A stretch of DNA of 64,000 nucleotides. Origin: Rhynchopus sp. YZ270_cl-10. Its lineage: Eukaryota; Euglenozoa; Diplonemea; Diplonemida; Diplonemidae. The notes beneath the pieces are model-generated. The model had not been told where the DNA came from. It did not search any database and worked only from the letters and a program-made list of their open reading frames with translations. Shown here piece after piece: positions 54,083 to 63,980 of this stretch (position 1 is the first letter of the stretch; every line of letters starts with the position of its first letter). A program made the translations under genes and the position numbers. Location: contig OZ037898.1 in NCBI GenBank assembly GCA_964035575.1, positions 434,001 through 498,000 of the forward strand, in the 5' to 3' direction.

Positions 54083-55735
54083 ATGCCGTTCACACTGCTT
54101 GTGTGTGGGGATCTGTTCTCGGAGAAGGTGAACCTGGAGCTTCCGTTCCCGGAGAAGCCGACACTGCCGGAGCTGAAGAACCATGTGCAGAGCTCTTTCA
54201 CGGCTGAGATGCGTTGTCTGCAGCCTCCGAACATGCCTGCTATTGAGCAGTTCAACGTGAACAGGATTCAGGTGTACGACGATGCACACCTGAAGTGGGT
54301 GGATCTGTCCTCCCCACAGCAGCTGCACGAATATGACCAGCTGTACTGTTTCCAACCTGTTAGCTCGTGGCAGAGTGACGTGCAGCAGGACCTGCCTGCC
54401 CCACGCCCACCCACACAGCCTGTGCGCTTTAGTGATGTCGAGCCGTTCATGCTGTTTGTGAGTGGGGATCTGATCTCAGAGAAGGTGACCCTGGAGCTGT
54501 GGTTTCGCAAGAAGCCGACCTTGTCGGAGCTGAAGGAACAGGTGGTAACTGTCACTGCGGAGATGCGCAGTCAGCAGCCTCAGAACAATAGAGAGTTCGA
54601 CATGGACAAGACAAGCATGATGGTGTATGATGATGCACACCAGAAGTGGCGGGATCTGTCCTCCCCAGAGCAGCTGCACGAATACGGCATGGTGTGCTTT
54701 TGTCAGCCTGGCAGCGAACCATGGTGCGATGGGAATATGTCTCCGCAATCTCTACCCACACAGCCTGAGGCCTTTTCCCTAGGTGGTGACAACAGTGTTG
54801 CCGGGCCCTGTGCCATGGCCCCGTCGCAGGCAGTAGCAACCATACCGTTCACACTGTTTGTGTGTGCGGATCTGGTCTCGTCGGCTGAGAATGTGAACCC
54901 GGAGCTTCGGTCCCTGGTACACCTGGAGCTTCCGTTCCCGGAGAAGCCGACACTACCGGAGATGCTGGATCATGTGCAGCACTGTTTCACCTTGGAGATA
55001 CGCAGTGAGCAGCCGAATCACGAGCAGTTCAACATGGACAAGATAAGCATGCTGGTGTACGATAATGCACACCAGAAGTGGGTGGATCTGTGCTGCCCAC
55101 AGCAGCTGTGCAATCTCGGCCAGGTGTGCTTTTGCCAGCCCGGCAGCAAACCATGGTGGAAGGGTCTGTCTGTGCCGTGTCTACGTCCCATGGCCCCCCC
55201 GTCGAAGGGTGATTATGCTGGGCCATTCACACTGCTTGTGGGTGCGGATCTCTCAGAGAAGGTGAACTTGAAACTAATGTTCCCGGAGATGCCGACATTG
55301 GTGGAATTTAAAAGGCGGGCAGAAATTGCTTTAACAGCCGAGGTGCTCTGTCTGCGGCCTGAAGTCGACCCCAGTCTCATTGAGCCGTTCCACGCGGAGA
55401 GGGTCCAGATCTTGGACGAAATGGAGAACAGGTGGACAGATCTATCCTCCCCAGAGCAGCTGCATGAGTACGCCCAGCTGTACTGCTACCAACCCGTATC
55501 TAGCTGGCCCATTGATTCCGATCAGAAAATGCCTTTACCACGACCACCCTTGGCCGTGCCGTGGCAGTGTGGTGGTGATGTGGTGACACAGCCGCCCATG
55601 AACAACGTCGCCGCCCCAGTGCAGCCCATAGTGCAGCCCCAAGAGCACAAGGCACAAAAATCGTCAAAGCTGAAAGGTACGTCTACATTCAAAAAAAGAA
55701 TTATAGTGGAGCACACTCTAGGGTGGCTACACTAA
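54083..55735 (+). CDS. BILBO1-like protein A: four serial N-terminal-type domains
   Basis: 550 residues from the ATG that aligns with its two paralogues (MPFTLLVCGDLFSEKV). It consists of four copies of a roughly 100-residue domain starting at about residues 2, 120, 253 and 378. Each copy has FTLxVxxDLxSEKVxLEL, a P-x-x-P-T-L-x-E-[LFM] turn, a QVYDDAHLKWVDLSSPxQLH-type segment and a closing CFQP or CYQP. The pattern corresponds to the ubiquitin-like N-terminal domain of trypanosome BILBO1, which has NKVNFELSFPSQP..KWVDL..QLYVFQP. There is no EF-hand or coiled coil. Proline-rich linkers (APRPPTQP) join the domains. The last residues and stop codon fall within a family E repeat, so the true C-terminus could differ if GTACGTCTAC at 55677 is used as a donor. 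Confidence 0.85.
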   Translation: MPFTLLVCGDLFSEKVNLELPFPEKPTLPELKNHVQSSFTAEMRCLQPPNMPAIEQFNVNRIQVYDDAHLKWVDLSSPQQLHEYDQLYCFQPVSSWQSDVQQDLPAPRPPTQPVRFSDVEPFMLFVSGDLISEKVTLELWFRKKPTLSELKEQVVTVTAEMRSQQPQNNREFDMDKTSMMVYDDAHQKWRDLSSPEQLHEYGMVCFCQPGSEPWCDGNMSPQSLPTQPEAFSLGGDNSVAGPCAMAPSQAVATIPFTLFVCADLVSSAENVNPELRSLVHLELPFPEKPTLPEMLDHVQHCFTLEIRSEQPNHEQFNMDKISMLVYDNAHQKWVDLCCPQQLCNLGQVCFCQPGSKPWWKGLSVPCLRPMAPPSKGDYAGPFTLLVGADLSEKVNLKLMFPEMPTLVEFKRRAEIALTAEVLCLRPEVDPSLIEPFHAERVQILDEMENRWTDLSSPEQLHEYAQLYCYQPVSSWPIDSDQKMPLPRPPLAVPWQCGGDVVTQPPMNNVAAPVQPIVQPQEHKAQKSSKLKGTSTFKKRIIVEHTLGWLH

Positions 55736-55755
55736 TACAACCAAGTTTTCAAAGA
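55704..55755 (+). repeat. Repeat family E overlapping the 3' end of BILBO1-like gene A
   Basis: The copy (GTGGAGCACACTCTAGGG..CACTAATACAACCAAGTTTTC) is nearly identical to 1698-1749. It supplies the last codons and the stop of gene A's open frame. In gene B the equivalent place ends GGTGCGTCAACTTAA without this repeat. Confidence 0.85.
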
Positions 55756-57184
55756 AAGAAAAAAAACCCGGTCTTGGACAAGAGTAATTACCCAATGCGA
55801 AAAAAGCAGCATCTTGTACTTTTTTGGTGGCGATCATCTTACCAACTTTTCATTTATTCTTTGTTTTCTTTTTAGAAACTTTTGTTGAACTGTCGATACC
55901 CAAGGATATACATTGACAATGGCCAATAGAAACGAACTCGGCACACACATACTACCCATCCCTACAGGCTGAACAAAAATGCAAATAGTACTTTTTAAAA
56001 GACCACACAAAAAAGAGCACAAAGCAAAAACAACAACATTTATTCAATACCCTACAGGTTCTTGGTTTCGGTTTTTCCGCAGAAATAAGCGCGAACCTGC
56101 AAAGCCCGAATACCTGCAACCAGTCCGTAACACAACGTGTATTGGAGGCTTCTGACGGACGTCGCCCCAATAGCAAAAAACTGTACACAGGGTTGCTGAG
56201 CGGAGGAGTGTGGTGCAACGACGGACGACACCCTTCCTTTACATTGTGCCATCCTGGGTTGTGTTGATTTATTCAATGTTTGCCGAAACAGTCATCATCT
56301 CATCAACTTTTTCTTCAAAAAAGAAAAATATGTGCGTCAGTGTATCAGATGCGTTCGTACTTTACAACTTCTCCCATTTTTTTTGATTTGTGTACACGAG
56401 AGGCGTCTTTCCAGTTATTATTTGTTTGCACTTCCAACATCTTTTTTCCCCCCCTCAAAAAAATGGTGGACCACAGCAGCCAACCAGAAGAGAGACTACT
56501 TTTACTTCGGGTTGGCTATATTTTGGTTTCATGACATTGAATTGCTGACGATGTCTACTTTTGAATACTACTGTATAATTGTTAAGGCAGAAGACAGGGT
56601 TAATGTTAGAAACCAATCTGCTGAAAGTTTCTGTTTATACACACAATTGCTTTTTCACTTTTCCTTTCGTATGTCTGCAGCAATTGAAATAAATAAGACA
56701 GGATGTTTTCTGTTTTGAACGTCCTTGTTCTTTCTCTTTGATTGTGCAGTCTATGCGTTTTTAGTTCTTTTTTGCTTTTTGTTTGTGCGATTTTACACAT
56801 GATAATGCTTTTAAATGATAGTTTCTTCTGGCGTACGTATGCATGTATCTCAGGTGTATGCATTTGCGATCACCATTTGTTACAATTGTTCGATAGGGTC
56901 TTCAGCTGCCTGCGTGTGAGACACATTCGTCTTTCTAGCTTTTTATCGGTAACCAAGCAAAGGTTCATTTTATACACACATTTCTTCTATTTCAACCATG
57001 CAGTACTTCCTGCCTCAGTGTACCCCATTGATGCCACCTAAAAAAACACCCCCTTCAGATTTACAAATTAATAGATTTTGCTTTCCCCCCTCCCCCTCTT
57101 CGTCAGCTCTTTCTTCCTTTGTAAAACCTTGTTCTTCTTAGTATACCCGTTTGCTTTCTCCCCTCTTTTCGTTAAGCAGCAACC
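55756..57184. other. Intergenic region A-B, partly duplicated upstream of gene C
   Basis: About 56338-56680 and 57023-57184 match 59238-59565 and 59601-59766 upstream of gene C, including the TTACAAATTAATAG leader and the pyrimidine-rich tract before ATG. The 340 bp between the two blocks is absent upstream of gene C. No other gene is seen. Confidence 0.75.
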
Positions 57185-59107
57185 ATGCCGTTCACACTGC
57201 TTGTGTGTGGGGATCTGTTCTCGGAGAAGGTGAACCTGGAGCTTTCGTTCCCGGAGAAGCCGAAATTGTTGGACCTGCTGGACCATGTGCAGAACTCTTT
57301 CACGGCTGAGATGCGTTGTCTGCAGCCTCCGAACATGCCTGCTATTGAACAGTTCAACGTGAACAGGATTCAGGTGTACGACGATGCGCACTTGAAGTGG
57401 GTGGATCTGTCCTCCCCAGAGCAGCTGCACGATTATGGCCAACTGTACTGTTTCCAACCTGATAGCTCGTGGCAGAGTGACGTGCAGCAGGACCTGCCTG
57501 CACCACGCCCACCCACACAGCCTGAGGCATTTTCCCCAGGTGGTGACAACAGTGTTGCCGGGCCCTTCACACTGCTTGTGTGTGGGGATCTGATCTCAGA
57601 GAAGGTGAACATGGAGCTGTCGTTTCCCAAGAGGCCGACCTTGTCGGAGCTGAAGAAACAGGTGAAGGTCACTTTCACCTTGGAGATGCAAATCACCCAG
57701 CAGCCTCCGAACAATAGAGAGTTCGACATGGACAAGACAAGCATGCAGGTGTATGATGATGTACACCTGAAGTGGGTGGATCTGTCCTCCCCAGAGCAGC
57801 TGCACTATTATGGCCAGGTGTGCTTTTACCAGCCCGGCAGCAAACCATGGTGGGAGGGGGGCCTGCCTATGCCACGTCTACTTAGTCCCATGGCCCTGTC
57901 GAAGGCTGATTATGCTGAGCCGTTCACGCTGTTCGTGTGTGGGGATCTGTTCTCGGAGAAGGTGAACCTGGAGCTTCAGTTCCCGGAGAAGCCGACACTG
58001 CCGGAGCTGAAGAACCATGTGCAGAACTCTTTCACGGCTGAGATGCGTTGTCTGCAGCCTCCGAACATGCCTGCTATTGAGCAGTTCAACGTGAATAGGA
58101 TTCAGGTGATCGATGATGCCCACTTGAAGTGGGTGGATCTGTCCTCCCCACAGCAGCTGCACGATTATGGCCAACTGTACTGTTTCCAACCTGATAGCTC
58201 GTGGCAGACTGACGTGCAGAAGGACCTGCCTGCACCACGCCCACCCACACAGCCTGAGGCATTTTCCCCAGGTGGTGACAACAGTGTTGCCGGGCCCTTC
58301 ACACTGCTTGTGTGTGGGGATCTGATCTCAGAGAAGGTGAACATGGAGCTGTCGTTTCCCAAGAGGCCGACCTTGTCGGAGCTGAAGAAACAGGTGAAGA
58401 TCACTTTCACCTTGGAGATGCAAATCACCCAGCAGCTTCCGAACAATAGAGAGTTCGACATGGACAAGACAAGCATGCAGGTGTATGATGTGGCACACCT
58501 GAAGTGGGTGGATCTGTCCTCCCCAGAGCAGCTGCACTGTTATGGCCAGGTGTGCTTTTACCAGCCCGGCAGCAAACCATGGTGGAAGGGTGACCTACCC
58601 ACGATACGTCCAGTTATACATCCCATGTACCGGTCGAAGGCAGTTGCAACCCTGCCGTTCACACTGCTTGTGTGTGCGGATCTCTCAGAGAAGGTGAACT
58701 TGAAGCTGGTGTTCCCGGAGAAGCCAACATTGGTGGAATTTAAAAGGGAGGCAGAAATTACTTTGACAGCTGAGCTGCTCTGTCTGCAGCCTCAACTCGA
58801 CCCTCGTCTCGTTGAGCCGTTCAATGCAGTGAAGATCCAGATCTTGGACGACATGAAGAAGGAGTGGGTGAATCTGTCCTCCCCAAAGCAGCTGCATGAG
58901 TACGCCCAGCTGTACTGCTACCAACCCGTATCTAGCTGGCCCATTGATTCCGATCAGAAAATGCCTTTACCACGACCACCCTTGGCCGTGCCGTGGCAGT
59001 GTGGTGGTGATGTGGTGACACAGCCGCCCATGAACAACATCGCCGCCCCAGTGCAGCAAAAACGCAAATCACAAAAATCGCCAAAGCTGAAAGGTGCGTC
59101 AACTTAA
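57185..59107 (+). CDS. BILBO1-like protein B: five serial N-terminal-type domains
   Basis: Single exon, 640 residues. Five copies of the BILBO1-type ubiquitin-like domain begin at about residues 2, 126, 245, 369 and 489. Copies 1-2 and 3-4 form a two-domain unit of about 732 bp that is repeated almost unchanged, pointing to a recent internal duplication. Copy 5 is closest to copy 4 of gene A (LSEKVNLKL..PTLVEFK..YQPVSSWPID). Linkers are Pro-rich. As in gene A there is no EF-hand or coiled coil. In trypanosomes the single domain binds the partner FPC4 and tolerates no loss; several in a row would make a multivalent binding strip. That role is inference. Confidence 0.87.
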   Translation: MPFTLLVCGDLFSEKVNLELSFPEKPKLLDLLDHVQNSFTAEMRCLQPPNMPAIEQFNVNRIQVYDDAHLKWVDLSSPEQLHDYGQLYCFQPDSSWQSDVQQDLPAPRPPTQPEAFSPGGDNSVAGPFTLLVCGDLISEKVNMELSFPKRPTLSELKKQVKVTFTLEMQITQQPPNNREFDMDKTSMQVYDDVHLKWVDLSSPEQLHYYGQVCFYQPGSKPWWEGGLPMPRLLSPMALSKADYAEPFTLFVCGDLFSEKVNLELQFPEKPTLPELKNHVQNSFTAEMRCLQPPNMPAIEQFNVNRIQVIDDAHLKWVDLSSPQQLHDYGQLYCFQPDSSWQTDVQKDLPAPRPPTQPEAFSPGGDNSVAGPFTLLVCGDLISEKVNMELSFPKRPTLSELKKQVKITFTLEMQITQQLPNNREFDMDKTSMQVYDVAHLKWVDLSSPEQLHCYGQVCFYQPGSKPWWKGDLPTIRPVIHPMYRSKAVATLPFTLLVCADLSEKVNLKLVFPEKPTLVEFKREAEITLTAELLCLQPQLDPRLVEPFNAVKIQILDDMKKEWVNLSSPKQLHEYAQLYCYQPVSSWPIDSDQKMPLPRPPLAVPWQCGGDVVTQPPMNNIAAPVQQKRKSQKSPKLKGAST

Positions 59108-59766
59108 AAAAAAAAAAGGGGTCACGTGGATTGCCCGTGCGTTGTCAAACTTTTCAAAAAAGAAAAAAGCCACTCTTGGACAAGAGTAAGTACCCAATGC
59201 GAAAACAGTATCTTGAACTTTACTTAAAGGTGACATGTGCGTCTGTGTAACAGATGCCTTTGCACTTTACAACTTCTCCCATTTTTTTGATTTGTGTACA
59301 CGCGAGGCGTCTTTCCAGTTATTATTTGTTTGCACTTCCAACGTCTTTTCCCCCCCCTCAAAAAAATGGTGGACCACAGCAGCCAACCAGAAGAGAGACT
59401 ACTTTTACTTAGGGTCGGCTATATTTTGGTTTCATGACATTGAATTACTGACAATGTCTACTTTTGAATGTTACTGTATAATTCTTAAGACAGAAGATAG
59501 GGTTAATGTTAGAAACCAATCTGCTGAAAGGTTCGATTTATACACACAATTGCTTTTTCACTTTTCCTACTTCCTTTTAGACATTGTACCCGAAGGAGGT
59601 TCTTCTATTGATGCCACCTAAAAACACCCCCTTCAGATTTACAAATTAATAGATTTTGCTTTCCCCCCTCCCCCTCTTCGTCAGCTCTTTCTTCCTTTGT
59701 AAAACCTTGTTCTTCTTAGTATACCCTTTTTCTTCCCCTCCCTCTTTCTTTCGTTAAGCAGCAACC
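59108..59766. other. Intergenic region B-C, duplicate of the region upstream of gene B
   Basis: From about 59238 the sequence is close to 56338 onward, up to the start codon. The high similarity of non-coding DNA shows that the duplication which made genes B and C is fairly recent or has been homogenised. No other gene is seen. Confidence 0.75.
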
Positions 59767-61219
59767 ATGCCGTTCACACTGCTTGTGTGTGGGGATCTGT
59801 TCTCGGAGAAGGTGAACCTGGAGCTTCCGTTCCCGGAGAAGCCGACACTGCCGGAGCTGAAGAACCATGTGCAGAACTCTTTCACGGCTGAGATGCGTTG
59901 TCTGCAGCCTCCGAACATGCCTGCTATTGAGCAGTTCAACGTGAACAGGATTCAGGTGTACGACGATGCGCACTTGAAGTGGGTGGATCTGTCCTCCCCA
60001 CAGCAGCTGCACGAATATGACCAGCTGTACTGTTTCCAACCTGTTAGCCCGTGGCAGACTGACGTGCAGAAGGACCTGCCTGCACCACGTCCACCCACAC
60101 GCCCTGTGGCCCTGTCGCAGGGTGTTGGCCAGATGGCGCCACAGTCGGGCATGGCGCCAAGCATCTCCTCCGTCCCTGTGCAGCAGCAGGTGCACCAGAT
60201 CAACCAGTCGATGCCCCCACCAGGCGGGTACTACGCACAGCCCAGCCCACAGGGGCACATGTCGCACAATGTGTCGCAGCTCAATGCAGCGGCAGGGATG
60301 GCACAGCCAGTGGGTATGTCCTTTGTTTTAAGAAATTCTCAGCGTATTTTGAAGGTTGAGGGAGATCATCTCAACACAACTGATTTAAGCAACCCTCTTT
60401 TGGTGTTATTCTGCGACAACTACAAAAACAGATACTCAACACGAAGCCAACCCTCCTATGGGATCTACTACAATTTTTATCAAAAAATATTTTCAAGACC
60501 TATACCTTTCCCCCCTTCAGGAGCGGCCTCCTTGGCAGGCGAGCGCCCCAACGTGCCCCTTGAGGAACGTGTCCGGGTGTCCTTCCAGGAGCTGGACGAC
60601 CAGCACAAGGGGTGGATCGAGAGCGCCGAGCTGGAACGCGCCTTCCGCAACAGAGGGATCGACTTCTCCGCAAGCACTGTCAACGAGCTCTTTGTGAAGG
60701 CAGACCACCCGCGCGACGGACGGATCGACATGCAGAAGTGGCACGTCTTTGCACAGATCTACCCCAACACCGTGGACGCTGTCTACTACCGAGGCCGCGA
60801 CATGCGCAGTGAGCAGGGCCTTCGCGACGACATCACTCAGGTACTGCAACCTATATTTCTCTTTTCCCTTTTGAACCCAATTTTCATTCTAGGCACAACG
60901 CGAGCTTGATGCGGGGCGTGCAAAGGAGCAGGAGCTCCGCCAGGCGGCAGATGCGCAGGCACAGCACAACCAACGCCTCATGGCGATGCTCCAGGACAAC
61001 GAGGCACGCATGCGTGCCAACGCAGACAGACGCAACCTGCTGGAAGGGCAAGAACGTGCCCTCATCGAGCAGGAGGTCAAGCTCGAGAGGCAGAAGGACG
61101 CCCTTCGCATCTCCATGTCTAAGTTCAAAGAAACCGCCAGTGCCTTTGATAGGGACGCCGCGCAGAACGGCAGCCCCAGAAGAAGCCGGGCACCCGCAGT
61201 TGATATCCCCGGGCTGTAG
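59767..61219 (+). CDS. BILBO1-like protein C: full layout of ubiquitin-like domain, EF-hand pair and coiled coil (3 exons)
   Basis: Exons 59767-60313, 60521-60840 and 60893-61219 give 397 residues. Residues 1-110 are the BILBO1-type N-terminal domain. A Gln/Pro/Met-rich linker (110-190) follows, then an EF-hand pair at about 197-262, then Arg/Glu/Ala-rich coiled coil (about 290-370) and a short tail ending IPGL. This is the domain order of trypanosome BILBO1, which forms the collar at the neck of the flagellar pocket, though the coiled coil here is shorter (BILBO1 is near 590 residues). Loop 1 (D208..E219) has Gln and Lys at positions 3 and 5; loop 2 (D244..K255) has Pro at 3 and Lys at 12, so calcium binding may be weak or absent. 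The first intron is 207 bp with no in-frame stop, so its retention would keep the frame. Confidence 0.88.
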
Positions 61220-62373
61220 AGGGGAAGGAGAGAGAGAGAGAGAAATAGAGAGAGAAAAAAAAAGCCATTTTTTCTTGTCCCACTGTTTGTGTCCCACCCT
61301 AGTTCTCCCCCCTCCATTTTGTATGTTATTTTTATTGGAAAAAAGTCGAAAAAATCGAAAAAAAAAATCGAAAAAAACAAAAAAGTGAAACCAGTCTCCG
61401 GATTGGTGATTGTCGATGCAAAAAAGTAGTTTGTGTTATTGAAACGACAAAAAAAATGTATTTTAAAATGTAAAAAAAGACAAACAACAAAAAAGAGTAT
61501 TGGAAAACAAAAAAAACCAAAAACAAAGAAAATTGAAGGTGGGTGGGGGAGAGAGAAGGAGTGAAGGTAGGGGGTCAAGGAATTTGTTTTTTTTTTTGGG
61601 AAATTCTTCTTCCAAAAAAAAAAGAGCTCTTTCCCCCCTACCAACAAATTCTTTTTTTCCCCTTCAACAAAAAAAAAGTAACCACCTTCATCATTCTTTC
61701 TTAGAGCTTCAAAAAAAAAGCCCAAAAAAAAAAATCCTCCACCCAATCCACCCACTCCCCCCATTCCCCATCCCCATCCCTTCCTCCCCTCAATAGATAC
61801 GATTGTTTTTTTTTAACAAATACAAAAAAAAGAGGTCCCCCTTTTTTAGCTCTGTATTTTTTCTTCTTCTCCCACTTCTTTTGTCCCTCACATTTTCAAA
61901 AGAAACTGAGTAATCAGTTCCAGCATTGAGGTGTTTCCACAGTATAATAAATTTTGTAAGGTACACAATGCTTGATATATTTTGTTTGCAGTCTCTGCTT
62001 TGCTGTGCAAATTCTGTGATTATAGGTGACTAAGCACAGAGAAGGCTTAGGCTCATCTCTATAAACTTTTTTTTCATTATTTGAAGCTCTTTCCCCCCTT
62101 AAATCTTAGTGTCAAATCGTAGCCGCTATCCTATAACATCAAGCTGTCTAAAATCAAACATTCTTCCCTCCCGCTGATACTGATAACGATTCTTCTCCTT
62201 TATTCTGCATGGTTGGGAGTCCATCCCCCTCGGTGCACCGTTCATACTAAGGTACAGGGCTTTCCGTTCATTTTTTTTTGTATTTCAAGCCAACTTTTAA
62301 TAAATGTTCAAATGCAAACTCTGTCTCCCCTTTTTTCCACCCCACCAATCTCAGGGATATACAATAGATTAAA
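61220..62373. other. Intergenic stretch upstream of eL19
   Basis: Mostly A/T runs and a GAGA tract. Family A is at about 62025-62075 and family B at about 62205-62300. No other gene is seen. Confidence 0.6.
62252..62354 (+). other. Probable 5'-leader intron of eL19 containing a family B repeat
   Basis: The sequence CTAAG|GTACAGGGC opens it and CCACCAATCTCAG closes it, 19 bases before the ATG. Its first part is the family B core (GTACAGGGCTTTCCG..TTTGTATTTCAAGCCAAC). Leader introns are common in ribosomal protein genes. Transcript data would be needed to confirm it. Confidence 0.5.
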
Positions 62374-62991
62374 ATGGTGTCCCTGAAACTGCAGGCACGT
62401 TTGGCAGGAAAGATCCTGAAATGCGGTCGCGGCCGTGTCTGGCTTGACCCCAACGAGACCAGCGACCTTGCCGCCGCCAACTCCCGCTCGCAGGTGGAGA
62501 AGTGCATCAAGGACGGATTCATCATCAAGAAGCCGAAGCAGTCCGCATCCCGCTTCAGGTGGCGCAAGACCCTTGAGGCCAAGAGGAAGGGCCGTCACAC
62601 CGGGTTCGGAAAGCGCAAGGGTACCGCCGAGGCACGCATGCCCTCCAAGGAGCTGTGGGTGCGTCGTATCCGTGTCCTCCGTCGTCTCCTCGCCAAGTTC
62701 CGTGAGCAGAAGAAGATCGACCGCCACTCCTACCGCCAGATGTACCTGAAGTGCAAGGGTAACGTCTTCAAGAACAAGAGAACCCTCCTCGAGCACATCC
62801 ACAAGGAGAAGGGTCTCAAGGCCCGCGAGAAGGACCTGCTCGACCAGCTGGAGGCGAAGAAGAACAAGAAGGAGGACAAGCGCAAGAAGCTTGCCGCCGC
62901 CACCGAGAAGCGTCGCGAGAAGGAGCGTGTCGAGCGTGGATCCGCTGTCAAGAAGGTCGACGACAAGAAGAAGAAGAAGTCCAAGAAGTGA
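62374..62991 (+). CDS. RPL19: Ribosomal protein eL19
   Basis: Single coding exon, 205 residues, the usual size. eL19 is a 60S subunit protein that reaches the small subunit through an intersubunit bridge. The family is plain from the start ([20 protein letters not shown]), [21 protein letters not shown], the R-rich turn [20 protein letters not shown] and [18 protein letters not shown]. The C-terminal 60 residues are a long Lys/Arg/Glu helix, as in other eukaryotes. Codon use is strongly biased to C/G in third position, as expected for high expression. The start is the conserved MVSL. Confidence 0.98.
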   Translation: MVSLKLQARLAGKILKCGRGRVWLDPNETSDLAAANSRSQVEKCIKDGFIIKKPKQSASRFRWRKTLEAKRKGRHTGFGKRKGTAEARMPSKELWVRRIRVLRRLLAKFREQKKIDRHSYRQMYLKCKGNVFKNKRTLLEHIHKEKGLKAREKDLLDQLEAKKNKKEDKRKKLAAATEKRREKERVERGSAVKKVDDKKKKKSKK

Positions 62992-63345
62992 GAACTTCAA
63001 CCAAAATGAAAAAAAAGCAATCAATGAATGACCTTCAAAAAAAAGTTTGAAAAAAAAAACAAAAAGATCGGCTGATTTCCAAATATGAACAACATTTTTT
63101 AGGTGGTTTTCTGCAGATGAAAAAAACAAAAAAAACAAAACAAAAAAACACAAAAATCAAAAAAAAAAAAAAAAAAAAAAAAAAATGTCACCCATTTTTC
63201 TCCCCTTCAGACAAATTCCTACCCACCCACTCACCCACCCTTCTTCCTCAATAGTTCGATCGTTAACATGCCTGGTTTGGGGTCCACCCCCGAACCAAGG
63301 TATACTGTTCACGAGAGGGCTTTGTATTTCAGGTCAACTTTTTTT
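62992..63345. other. Downstream A-rich stretch ending in a family B repeat
   Basis: Long A runs follow the eL19 stop. A family B copy (CATGCCTGGTTTGGGGTCC..AAGGTATACTGTTCACGAG..TTTGTATTTCAGGTCAAC) lies at 63268-63345. Confidence 0.6.
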
Positions 63346-63499
63346 TTAGCCTGCCACATGCCACATGCCACAGCCTATCTGAAGGTGCTGTTGGCAGATT
63401 CTGCTTCACCTGGCGTCTCTGAGCATCCTGGGAGGGGATGGGGAAAGGGGAAGGGGAAGGGGTCAGCAGATGAATCTGTGATGTGTAAGACCGAGCAGC

Positions 63500-63980
63500 A
63501 CACACCTGAGGTTTTGTGGCCAATACTGTTGTGCAGAGGGGTGATGGGGTGCGTTCAGATGCTATGTTTGCGACAGCTTTTTGATTTGGAAGAAGACAGC
63601 ATCGCAGACGAAGGGGTATGGGAGGAGCCGTCTTCGTCAGCACACAGAAGGCTGTGTGTGGGTGACACCTTTTTGTGGCATCGGTGTCTTGGGGAAAGGT
63701 TGTGTGGTTCGCTCATTCAAATGTGATCCACAAGGAATCTGGGTGCAGCAAGGGTAGGGGCTCCTACAGTGCAGACAGGGTGTGTGCGAGGGCTGAGGGG
63801 GGAGGTCATCTTCACGATGATTTTTTCTTCTAACTCGATAGGCATTTGCTCCTGAGGATCGGTGAAAAAAGGGGGGGTGGGGTTTGCACTGCGCACGGTG
63901 CGTCGTTGAGGTGCACAGTGACAGCATTTTTTTTCATCAAAGTGTTTTCTTTGTTGAAACCATGTCGTCACACCCACGCA
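63500..63980 (-). CDS. Possible 3' part of a minus-strand gene at the window edge
   Basis: On the minus strand a frame opens after a pyrimidine tract and CAG (plus-strand position about 63855), reading EQMPIELEEKIIVKMTS and on to a stop near 63723. Further minus-strand Ser/His-rich open sequence lies below that. The composition is protein-like and GC-richer than spacer DNA. No domain is recognised and the gene would continue beyond the window, so this stays tentative. Confidence 0.22.
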
